Below are positions 1 through 5,750 of a stretch of DNA of 5,750 bases, piece by piece. The DNA comes from Gammaproteobacteria bacterium. GTDB lineage: Bacteria; Pseudomonadota; Gammaproteobacteria; S144-34. The translations under genes were made by a program, and so were the position numbers. The DNA lies in the NCBI GenBank assembly GCA_015494165.1, contig WGBS01000273.1:1-5750 (forward strand), written 5' to 3'. Position 1 is the stretch's first letter, and every line of letters begins with the position of its first letter. The notes under the pieces were generated by a model, which had not been told where the DNA came from, did not search any database, and saw only the letters and a list, made by a program, of their open reading frames with translations.

Positions 1-608
1 CTCGAAGACGGCCTCCGGCGCGTGCTGGGAGGGGGCGCGTGAGCGCGGGGCAGCTCCCGCTGGCGCTGCGGCTCGCGCCGGGCGCGCCGCCCCCAGCGCC
101 AGACGTAGTCGATTCCGCTGCCCAGCGTGGTCGCCGCCACCGCCCACACCAGCCCCGCGAGCGCCGCGGGCGGCACCGGCGCCACCTGCGCCGCCATCGC
201 CGTCAGCACCAGCACGATCTGCAGCAGCGTGTTGAGCTTGCTGAGCAGGCTGGGGCTCGCCTCGAGGCGCTCGACGCGCAGGTGGTAGGCGACGCTGCCC
301 ACGACGATGACCAGGTCGCGGGCGAGCACCAGCGCCACGAGCCAGGCCGGCAGCACGCCCTGCGCGCCGAGGACGAGGTAGGCGCTCACGGCGAGCAGCT
401 TGTCGGCGAGCGGATCGAGCGTCGCGCCGAGGCGGCTCTGCCAGCCGAAGCGGCGCGCGAGGAAGCCGTCGAGGGCGTCGGTGAGCCCGGCGACGCCGAA
501 GACCACGAGCGCGCTGGCGTAGCGGTGCTCGAGCATGAGCCAGACGGCCGGCAGCACCAGCAGCACCCGCAGGGCGGTGAGCAGGTTGGGGATGTCGCGC
601 GGGCTCAC
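1..608 (-). CDS. CDP-alcohol phosphatidyltransferase, possibly CMP-forming cardiolipin synthase type (partial, 3' end outside window)
   Basis: This integral membrane enzyme transfers a phosphatidyl group from a CDP-activated lipid to an alcohol, releasing CMP. Read from the GTG at 608-606, 202 codons are open to the left edge. The full family signature is present: D44-x2-D47-G48-x2-A51-R52-x8-G61-x3-D65-x3-D69, the metal and CDP-binding site. About six hydrophobic segments span residues 8-165. The N-terminus ([14 protein letters not shown]) is typical of PgsA-like enzymes. In the C-terminal half, SKLNTLLQ (residues 123-130) and the [17 protein letters not shown] stretch (159-175) recall, from memory, eukaryotic-type cardiolipin synthase rather than E. 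coli PgsA, so cardiolipin synthesis is an inference. The tail after residue 175 is basic and Pro-rich. The start overlaps the DUF2066 stop (GTGA) and has no clear Shine-Dalgarno sequence, suggesting translational coupling. The GTG start and missing stop make it easy to overlook in ORF scans. Confidence 0.88.
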   Translation of the reverse strand, partial: MSPRDIPNLLTALRVLLVLPAVWLMLEHRYASALVVFGVAGLTDALDGFLARRFGWQSRLGATLDPLADKLLAVSAYLVLGAQGVLPAWLVALVLARDLVIVVGSVAYHLRVERLEASPSLLSKLNTLLQIVLVLTAMAAQVAPVPPAALAGLVWAVAATTLGSGIDYVWRWGRRARREPQRQRELPRAHAPPPSTRRRPSS

Positions 609-1708
609 GGCCGCAGGCGCAGGTGCAGGTCCACGCCCGCCGCCGGGGGCGCCTCCGCCACGGGCTCGAGAAGGTCGGCACCGGCCAGCGCCTCGGCCAG
701 CGCGGGGCGGCCGCCGCGCGCCTGGACCTGGAGGCGCAGGCGCGTGCCCTCGGCCGCGGCCACCTGCAGCGAGGTCACGCCGGGCAGGCGGCCGAGGGCC
801 TCCAGCACGCGCGCGTAGGCCTCGAGGCTGGCCACGCCCTCGACCAGCACCATGACCGCGCCCTCCGGCAGCGCCGCCGGCGGGCGCGTCAGGCGCGCGG
901 CCATCACGTCGACGGCGGTGTCCACGGCGGCGGCGAGCTGCGCGTCGAGCTCCGGCGTCTCGGCCTCCCAGGCGACGGGCGCGCCCTCGCCCACGCGCAC
1001 CGTCCAGCGGCCCTGCCAGACGCCGCCGCGCGTGGCGCGCACGCGCCCGAGCAGCACCGCGGCGGGCGCATAGCGGGCCGAGGCGGCGAGCACGCGGTCC
1101 CAGAAGCCGCCCCACACGTCGGCCACCTCGACGCGGGCGAGGTCCTCGACGTCGCCCAGGGGAAGGAGCAGGGGGATGCCCCGCGCCGCGGCGGCCTCCC
1201 GCATGGGCGCGGCGAGCCTCGCGGAGGCCGCGTCCGTGAGCAGCGTGCGGCGCCCGCCCTCGTCCACCACCACCCATGCGAGCAGCGCCGGCGCCGGGCG
1301 CGGCCACACGGCGAGCCCGAGCCCGGCGACGAGCCGCTCGAGGGCCTCGCCGTCGAGGCGCACCTCGAGCGCGAGCGGCGGCGCCTCCCCCGCCGGCTCC
1401 GTTGCGCCCGCCGCCTCCCCCGCGGACGGCGGCGGCTCGCGCAGGTAGCGGTAGGCGCGCACGTAGGCGGCCGCGCGCGCGAGCGCCGCGCGCACCGCCT
1501 CGCGCTCGGTGACGGTGCGGTCGCCCGTGCGCCGCACCAGCGCCATGGCCAGCGCCTGCCGCAGGGCGGCGTCGCGCGCCGCGGCGCCCGTGCCGGCGAC
1601 CGGCACGCGCACCACCGGGTCCCCGCCCGCGCCCGTGCCGCCGGCGGCGGCGAGCGGAACCAGGGCGAGGAGGATGGCGAGCCAGGCTGGCAGGCGGCGC
1701 GCTCCCAC
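605..1708 (-). CDS. DUF2066 domain-containing exported protein
   Basis: This is a 367-residue conserved protein of unknown function. Residues 1-22 form a signal peptide (basic MGARR, then a Leu/Ala-rich core, then AAA before GGTG), so it is probably secreted to the periplasm or envelope. Features that I associate with the DUF2066 family follow: a [10 protein letters not shown] strand, then a helix with [16 protein letters not shown] (48-63), the [13 protein letters not shown] segment (79-91), [35 protein letters not shown] (112-146), and a C-terminal domain with an [18 protein letters not shown] pattern (288-305). A Pro/Ala/Glu-rich linker lies at 92-111. The GTG start at 1708-1706 gives the complete signal peptide and is preceded by AAGG and TAGG, the latter ending 6 bases upstream. 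It is divergent from purM and overlaps the downstream phosphatidyltransferase by 4 bases, so the two are likely co-transcribed. Family assignment is from remembered sequence pattern; no function is proposed. Confidence 0.88.
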   Translation of the reverse strand: MGARRLPAWLAILLALVPLAAAGGTGAGGDPVVRVPVAGTGAAARDAALRQALAMALVRRTGDRTVTEREAVRAALARAAAYVRAYRYLREPPPSAGEAAGATEPAGEAPPLALEVRLDGEALERLVAGLGLAVWPRPAPALLAWVVVDEGGRRTLLTDAASARLAAPMREAAAARGIPLLLPLGDVEDLARVEVADVWGGFWDRVLAASARYAPAAVLLGRVRATRGGVWQGRWTVRVGEGAPVAWEAETPELDAQLAAAVDTAVDVMAARLTRPPAALPEGAVMVLVEGVASLEAYARVLEALGRLPGVTSLQVAAAEGTRLRLQVQARGGRPALAEALAGADLLEPVAEAPPAAGVDLHLRLRP

Positions 1709-1807
1709 GGGGCGCCTACCTTACCACGAGCGCGCGCGCACCCGCGGTTGGCGGCCGCCCCGCCCGCGCCGTTACCATGTAGGCCCCTTCCCGGACGGAG
1801 ACAGGCC
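1709..1807. promoter_or_regulatory. Divergent intergenic region with presumed promoters for purM and DUF2066 operons
   Basis: This 99-base gap separates two divergently transcribed operons and must hold at least the start of both messages. On the plus strand, TACCAT at 1773-1778 could be a poor -10 box, with TTGGCG at 1748-1753 as a poor -35, but the spacer is 19 bases, longer than ideal. I see no PurR-type palindrome (ACGCAAACGTTTGCGT-like). The clearest signal is the purM Shine-Dalgarno GGAG at 1797-1800, 7 bases before its GTG. On the minus strand the SD-like AAGGTAGG lies just before the DUF2066 start. Promoter positions are guesses; only the divergent arrangement is firm. Confidence 0.35.
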
Positions 1808-2874
<1,067 letters not shown>

Positions 2875-2878
<4 letters not shown>

Positions 2879-3573
2879 GCGGGCGGAAGAGGCTTCCCAT
2901 CGTCGCGCTGATCTCGGGGCGCGGCACCAACCTGCAGGCCATCATCGACCAGGCCCGCAGCGGCGCGCTGCCGGTCGAGATACGCGCCGTCATCAGCAAC
3001 CGCCCGGACGCGGCGGGGCTCGAGCGCGCCCGCCGTGCCGGCATCCCCGCCGAGGTCGTCGACCACCGCGACTTTCCGAGCCGCGAGGCCTTCGAGCGCG
3101 CCCTGATGCAGGCCATCGACCGCCACCGGCCGGGCCTCGTGGTGCTCGCCGGCTTCATGCGCGTCCTCGGCCCGGCCTTCGTCGAGCACTACCGCGGGCG
3201 CATGCTCAACATCCATCCGTCCCTGCTGCCGCAGTTCCGCGGCCTGCGCACGCACGAGCGCGCCCTGGAGGCTGGCGCCCGCGAGCACGGGGCGAGCGTG
3301 CACTTCGTCACCGAGGAGCTCGACGGCGGCCCCGTCGTGGTGCAGGCGGTCGTGCCGGTGCTGCCGGGGGACGACCCCGACCGCCTCGCCGCGCGCGTGC
3401 TCGAGCAGGAGCACCGCATCTATCCGCTCGCCATCCGCTGGTTCGCCGAGGGGCGCCTCGCCCTGCGCGACGGCCGCGTCTGGCTCGACGGGCGGCCCCT
3501 CGAGCGGCCGGTGCGCATCGGGCCGGGCGAAGCCTCCGGCACGGGGCCGCGCACGGCGCGCGGGGAGGCCTGA
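2875..3573 (+). CDS. purN: Phosphoribosylglycinamide formyltransferase (folate-dependent GAR transformylase)
   Basis: PurN transfers a formyl group from 10-formyltetrahydrofolate to GAR, the third step of de novo purine synthesis. The 232-residue product carries the phosphate-binding [13 protein letters not shown] (12-24), VLAGFMRVL (90-98), LNIHPSLLP (111-119) and the family signature around [16 protein letters not shown] (137-152). The catalytic triad known from E. coli (Asn106, His108, Asp144) maps to N112, H114 and D150. After the catalytic loop the sequence reads FRGLRTH, where E. coli, as I recall it, has YPGLHTH, so one His is Arg125 here. It is about 20 residues longer than the E. coli enzyme, mostly in a Gly/Arg-rich C-terminal tail after residue 212 and a few N-terminal residues. 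The GTG start overlaps the purM stop (GTGA); GAGG at 2862-2865 is a possible SD. The upstream continuation of this open frame is antisense or shadow of purM. Confidence 0.97.
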
Positions 3574-3576
3574 ACG

Positions 3577-4377
3577 GTGCGCGCGCGCCGCCTCGCCGCC
3601 CTCGCGCTGGCCGCCGCCTCGCTGCTGGGCGCGGCGGGCGCGGCGCGCGCGGCGGCGCTGGCGCCCTTCGAGGCGCGCTACCGCCTCAGCCTCGGGGGGC
3701 TCACCGTCGGCGAGATGCGCCTCGCGCTGCGCGCCGCGGGAGACGGGCGCTACCTCTACGAGATGGCCTCGCGCCCGCGCGGCCTGCTCGCCCTCTTCCG
3801 CCGCGACACCCTCACCGAGCGCAGCCTCTGGGAGCGCGGCCCCGGCGGCGCGCCGCGCCCGCTGCGCTACGAGCGCATCCAGACCGGCTCGCGCGAGCGC
3901 CGCGCGCGCCTGGTCTTCACCTGGTCGCCCGAAGGGAGCGGGCGCGTGCGCAACGAGGTCGCCGGCCGTCCCTGGGAGATGGCGGTGCCGCCGGGCACGC
4001 TGGACCGCCTGCTGGTGCAGCTCGCCCTGCGGCGCGACCTCGCCGCGGGGCGGAAGCCGCTCGAGTATCCCATCGCCGACGGCGGCAAGCTCAAGCGCTA
4101 CCGCTTCGCCGTGCTCGGGCGCGAGACGGTGACGACGCCCGCCGGCCGCTTCGAGACGGTCAAGATCCAGCGCCTGCGCCGCAAGGGCAAGCCGCCTCTC
4201 TACTTCTGGCTCGCCCCGGAGCTCGGCTACCTCTCGGTGGCGGGCACGCGCCCGGGCGGCGAGGGCGGCACGGTGCGCATGGAGCTCGTCGAGATTCGCC
4301 CTGCGCCGGCTGTCGGCCGTCAGGCGTCGGCGGGAAGCGCCAGGGAATTGCGGCCCTTGGTCGAGCGTGGACCGTGA
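3577..4377 (+). CDS. DUF3108 domain-containing exported protein
   Basis: This is a 266-residue protein of unknown function. A signal peptide covers residues 1-26 (MRARR, Leu/Ala-rich core, ARA before AALAPF), so it is probably periplasmic. The mature part looks like DUF3108: FEARYRLSLGGLTVGEMRL (31-49), the YLYEMASRPRGLLALFRRD stretch (59-77) with ERSLWE (81-86), and C-terminal TPAGRFETVKIQRLRR (187-202) followed by YFWLAPELGYLSV (209-221). The pattern suggests mainly beta strands. The domain seems to end near RMELVEIRP (234-242); the last 24 or so residues lie on heptamer-phased repeat DNA and are unlikely to be part of the fold. The GTG start lies 3 bases after the purN stop and has GGGGAGG 8 bases upstream (3562-3568), a strong SD. 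It is the third gene of the purM-purN operon, an arrangement I recall as frequent in gammaproteobacteria; this does not show a role in purine synthesis. Confidence 0.88.
   Translation: MRARRLAALALAAASLLGAAGAARAAALAPFEARYRLSLGGLTVGEMRLALRAAGDGRYLYEMASRPRGLLALFRRDTLTERSLWERGPGGAPRPLRYERIQTGSRERRARLVFTWSPEGSGRVRNEVAGRPWEMAVPPGTLDRLLVQLALRRDLAAGRKPLEYPIADGGKLKRYRFAVLGRETVTTPAGRFETVKIQRLRRKGKPPLYFWLAPELGYLSVAGTRPGGEGGTVRMELVEIRPAPAVGRQASAGSARELRPLVERGP
4304..4331. repeat. Four heptamer units, GTCGG type, within the 3' end of the DUF3108 gene
   Basis: Four consecutive 7-base units read CGCCGGC, TGTCGGC, CGTCAGG and CGTCGGC. All share G2, C4 and G6, and three share GTC at positions 2-4. They encode part of the DUF3108 tail (around residues 243-252). 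Units are imperfect, so in a G+C-rich genome some of this could be chance; the same 7-base phasing in two nearby blocks supports a real repeat. Confidence 0.5.
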
Positions 4378-4380
4378 ACG
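4360..4380. repeat. Three heptamer units, GTGGACC type, spanning the DUF3108 stop codon
   Basis: Three consecutive units read GTCGAGC, GTGGACC and GTGAACG, sharing G1, T2, A5 and nearly a common core. The DUF3108 stop codon TGA (4375-4377) lies inside the last unit. The block is short and imperfect; I call it mainly because it neighbours two other 7-base-phased blocks. Confidence 0.4.
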
Positions 4381-4400
4381 GCTCGCCGCTGCCGCGGTGG

Positions 4401-4464
4401 CGGGAGGAAAGAGACGGGAGGCGAGGGTTGGTGCGCCCTTCGGGCGCGGCCGTCTAGTCTTTCC
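4401..4464. repeat. Foldable inverted repeat with central GCGCCC/GGGCGC hairpin, possible bidirectional terminator
   Basis: Between the convergent DUF3108 and dcd genes, GGAAAGA (4406-4412) pairs with TCTTTCC (4458-4464), and GACGG (4413-4417) pairs with CCGTC (4450-4454), leaving only a TAG bulge (4455-4457). Inside sits a 6-bp hairpin, GCGCCC (4433-4438) and GGGCGC (4442-4447), with loop TTC. The left arm also has CGGGAGG twice, 14 bases apart (4401 and 4415), and GAGACGGGAG (4411-4420) is the exact inverse of CTCCCGTCTC in the array at 4463-4511. The position would suit termination of both messages, but there is no good T-tract after the hairpin on the plus strand. A REP-like repeated element is the alternative. 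Confidence 0.55.
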
Positions 4465-4511
4465 CGTCTCCCGTCTCCCGTCTCCCGTAACCCGTCCCCC
4501 GTGACCCGGCT
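4463..4511. repeat. Seven-unit heptamer tandem repeat, consensus CCCGTCT
   Basis: Seven adjacent 7-base units start at 4463, 4470, 4477, 4484, 4491, 4498 and 4505. Units 1-3 are identical (CCCGTCT); units 4-7 are CCCGTAA, CCCGTCC, CCCGTGA and CCCGGCT. CCCG is kept in all seven, so decay runs toward dcd. The last base of unit 7 is the first base of the dcd stop codon on the plus strand (TCA at 4511-4513), so the array abuts the gene exactly. On the other strand the unit reads AGACGGG. I recall similar heptamer arrays from other high-G+C gammaproteobacterial intergenic regions, but cannot check copy number here. Confidence 0.85.
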
Positions 4512-5080
4512 CACGCCTTGGGCAGGGTGACGCCGCGCTGGCCCTGGTACTTGCCGCCGCGATCCTTGTAGGAGACCTCGCAGGGCTCGTCGGCCTCGAG
4601 GAAGACCACCTGCGCCACGCCCTCGTTGGCATAGATCTTGGCCGGGAGCGGCGTGGTGTTGGAGAACTCCAGCGTCACGTGGCCCTCCCACTCGGGCTCG
4701 AGCGGGGTGACATTGACGATGATCCCGCAGCGCGCGTAGGTGCTCTTGCCCAGGCAGATGACGAGCACGTTGCGCGGGATGCGGAAGTACTCCACCGTGC
4801 GCGCGAGCGCGAAGGAGTTGGGCGGGATGACGCAGACGTCGGACTTGAGGTCGACGAAGCTCGCCTCGTCGAAGTTCTTGGGATCGACGATCGCCGAGTG
4901 GACGTTGGTGAAGATCTTGAACTCGTCCGCGCAGCGGATGTCGTAGCCGTAGCTCGAGGTGCCGTAGGAGATGACGCGCGCCCCGTCCTCGGCGCGCCGG
5001 ATCTGGCGCGCCTCGAAGGGCTCGATCATCCCGTGCTCCTCCGCCATGCGGCGGATCCACCTGTCGGACTTGATCGGCAT
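4511..5080 (-). CDS. dcd: dCTP deaminase
   Basis: Dcd deaminates dCTP to dUTP and ammonia, supplying dUMP for thymidylate synthesis in the cytosol. The product is 189 residues, the usual size. It has the typical N-terminus [23 protein letters not shown], the [17 protein letters not shown] block (38-54), the active-site loop GKSTYARCG (111-119) and the [18 protein letters not shown] block (124-141), ending [14 protein letters not shown]. By comparison with E. coli Dcd (Ser111, Arg115, Glu138), the catalytic residues are S113, R117 and E138. The ATG at 5080-5078 is preferred to an in-frame GTG 11 codons upstream because homologues begin at MPIKSD or MSIKSD. No Shine-Dalgarno sequence is visible before it. 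The gene follows apbC in the same direction, a pairing I recall as common in gammaproteobacteria, but a terminator hairpin stands between them, so it probably has its own promoter or relies on read-through. Confidence 0.97.
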   Translation of the reverse strand: MPIKSDRWIRRMAEEHGMIEPFEARQIRRAEDGARVISYGTSSYGYDIRCADEFKIFTNVHSAIVDPKNFDEASFVDLKSDVCVIPPNSFALARTVEYFRIPRNVLVICLGKSTYARCGIIVNVTPLEPEWEGHVTLEFSNTTPLPAKIYANEGVAQVVFLEADEPCEVSYKDRGGKYQGQRGVTLPKA

Positions 5081-5118
5081 GGCGCGGGAGTCTAAGGCGG
5101 CGGGCGCGCGCACGACAA

Positions 5119-5145
5119 GGGCCGGGGCGGCATCCGCCCCGGCCC
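5119..5145 (-). terminator. Probable rho-independent terminator after apbC
   Basis: GGGCCGGGGCGG (5119-5130) and CCGCCCCGGCCC (5134-5145) form a perfect 12-bp GC-only stem with the three-base loop CAT. Read on the minus strand the stem is followed by TTGTCGT, a weak T-rich tail, and it begins about 30 bases after the apbC stop. The stem is strong; the poor T-tract leaves some doubt about its efficiency. It separates apbC from dcd. Confidence 0.7.
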
Positions 5146-5174
5146 GCGCCGCCCACGAGCGGCCCGCCGGCCGC

Positions 5175-5750
5175 TCAGGTGTTCTGGATCATGATCTGCG
5201 GGAAGCGCGCGCTGTAGTCCTTGGCCTGCTGCGAGAGCCGCGCCGCCGCGCGCCGTGCAATGTCGCGGTACATCTGCGCGATGCGGCCCTCGGGATCGGC
5301 GACCACGCTCGGCTTGCCGCTGTCGGTGCCCTCGCGGATGGAGGCGTCCAGCGGGAGCGAGCCCAGCAGGTCCACGCCGTACTGCTCGGCGAGCTTGCGG
5401 CCGCCGCCCTCGCCGAAGATGTGCTCCTCGTGGCCGCACTTGGAGCAGATGTGGATGCTCATGTTCTCGACCACGCCCAGCACCGGCACCTCGACCTTCT
5501 CGAACATCTTGAGGCCCTTGCGCGCATCGAGGAGGGCGATGTCCTGAGGCGTGGTGACGATGATGGCGCCGCTCACCGGCACCTGCTGGGCGAGGGTGAG
5601 CTGGGTGTCGCCGGTGCCCGGCGGCAGGTCGATCACCAGGTAGTCGAGGTCCTTCCAGTTGGTGTCATTGAGGAGCTGCTGCAGGGCCTGCGTGACCATG
5701 GGGCCGCGCCAGATCATCGGCGTCTCCTCGTCGATGAGAAAGCCGATGGA
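5175..5750 (-). CDS. apbC: Fe-S cluster carrier protein ApbC (Mrp/NBP35 family P-loop ATPase), partial, 5' end outside window
   Basis: ApbC/Mrp proteins bind a 4Fe-4S cluster at a dimer interface and pass it to target proteins, using a MinD-like ATPase fold, in the cytosol. The 191 C-terminal residues are visible and open through the right edge; the P-loop half is missing. Landmarks by visible residue: MIWRGPMV (12-19), the switch-like [20 protein letters not shown] (36-55), the [19 protein letters not shown] stretch (65-83), GVVENMS (92-98) and the cluster-binding CSKC (102-105) followed by [12 protein letters not shown] (106-117), then LGSLPLD and REGTDSGKP. The CxxC motif separates it from plain MinD/ParA ATPases. 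An internal ATG at 5717-5715 is not the real start, because family-typical sequence ([10 protein letters not shown]) continues upstream of it. Followed by a strong hairpin terminator and then dcd on the same strand. Confidence 0.96.
   Translation of the reverse strand, partial: SIGFLIDEETPMIWRGPMVTQALQQLLNDTNWKDLDYLVIDLPPGTGDTQLTLAQQVPVSGAIIVTTPQDIALLDARKGLKMFEKVEVPVLGVVENMSIHICSKCGHEEHIFGEGGGRKLAEQYGVDLLGSLPLDASIREGTDSGKPSVVADPEGRIAQMYRDIARRAAARLSQQAKDYSARFPQIMIQNT

Noticed and set aside
39..818. Plus-strand open frame starting GTG at 39 with [12 protein letters not shown], which looks like the N-terminus of the replication regulator Hda, right after a TGA at 40-42.
   Set aside because: After about 12 residues the frame has no Hda-like sequence and is rich in Arg, Ala and His. 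The DNA is antisense to the C-terminus of the phosphatidyltransferase, whose signature motifs are intact. The likeness is probably chance in a low-complexity Leu/Ala stretch, though an assembly join at the left edge cannot be fully excluded.
623..1807. Roughly 395-codon in-frame extension upstream of purM, which would make a 751-residue fusion protein.
   Set aside because: It is exactly antisense to DUF2066, has Arg/His/Gly-rich shadow composition, and purM has a good GTG with SD at 1808.
1709..1807. Purine riboswitch or PurR operator before purM.
   Set aside because: The leader is under 100 bases, no conserved purine aptamer elements or PurR palindrome can be seen.
4463..4511. CRISPR array.
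   Set aside because: Units are 7 bases and directly adjacent, with no spacers.
5081..5113. Upstream GTG start for dcd adding 11 residues.
   Set aside because: The extension has no family resemblance and homologues begin at the MPIKSD-type methionine; neither start has a clear SD.

Overview
The window is a very G+C-rich piece of bacterial chromosome carrying six housekeeping-type genes. Gene content and order (DUF2066 gene divergent from purM-purN-DUF3108, then an apbC-dcd pair) fit a gammaproteobacterium; that placement rests on remembered gene neighbourhoods and protein resemblance, not on a search. Five of the six genes appear to start with GTG or, for the one whose start lies outside the window, cannot be judged; only dcd clearly starts with ATG.

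Layout. Positions 1-608, minus strand: a CDP-alcohol phosphatidyltransferase, 3' end cut by the left edge. Positions 605-1708, minus strand: an exported DUF2066 protein whose stop codon overlaps the phosphatidyltransferase start by 4 bases (GTGA). Positions 1709-1807: a short divergent intergenic region that must hold promoters for both directions. Positions 1808-4377, plus strand: a tight operon of purM, purN (4-base GTGA overlap) and an exported DUF3108 protein (3-base gap). Positions 4378-4510: a convergent intergenic region filled with heptamer-phased repeats and a foldable inverted repeat. Positions 4511-5080, minus strand: dcd. Positions 5081-5174: a gap with a strong 12-bp GC-rich terminator hairpin. 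Positions 5175-5750, minus strand: the C-terminal part of apbC (Mrp/NBP35 family), 5' end cut by the right edge.

Function. PurM and PurN catalyse two steps of de novo purine synthesis (AIR synthetase and folate-dependent GAR transformylase). Dcd deaminates dCTP to dUTP, feeding dTMP synthesis, so two nucleotide pathways lie side by side though on opposite strands. ApbC carries Fe-S clusters. The phosphatidyltransferase makes an anionic phospholipid; its C-terminal half resembles the CMP-forming cardiolipin synthase type. DUF2066 and DUF3108 proteins are conserved envelope-targeted proteins of unknown function.

I found no mobile genetic element with a transposase, no CRISPR, no RNA gene and no sign of a new defence or biosynthetic system. 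The most unusual DNA is the heptamer-repeat region around 4300-4511, which abuts the dcd stop codon and appears to have lengthened the 3' end of the DUF3108 gene.
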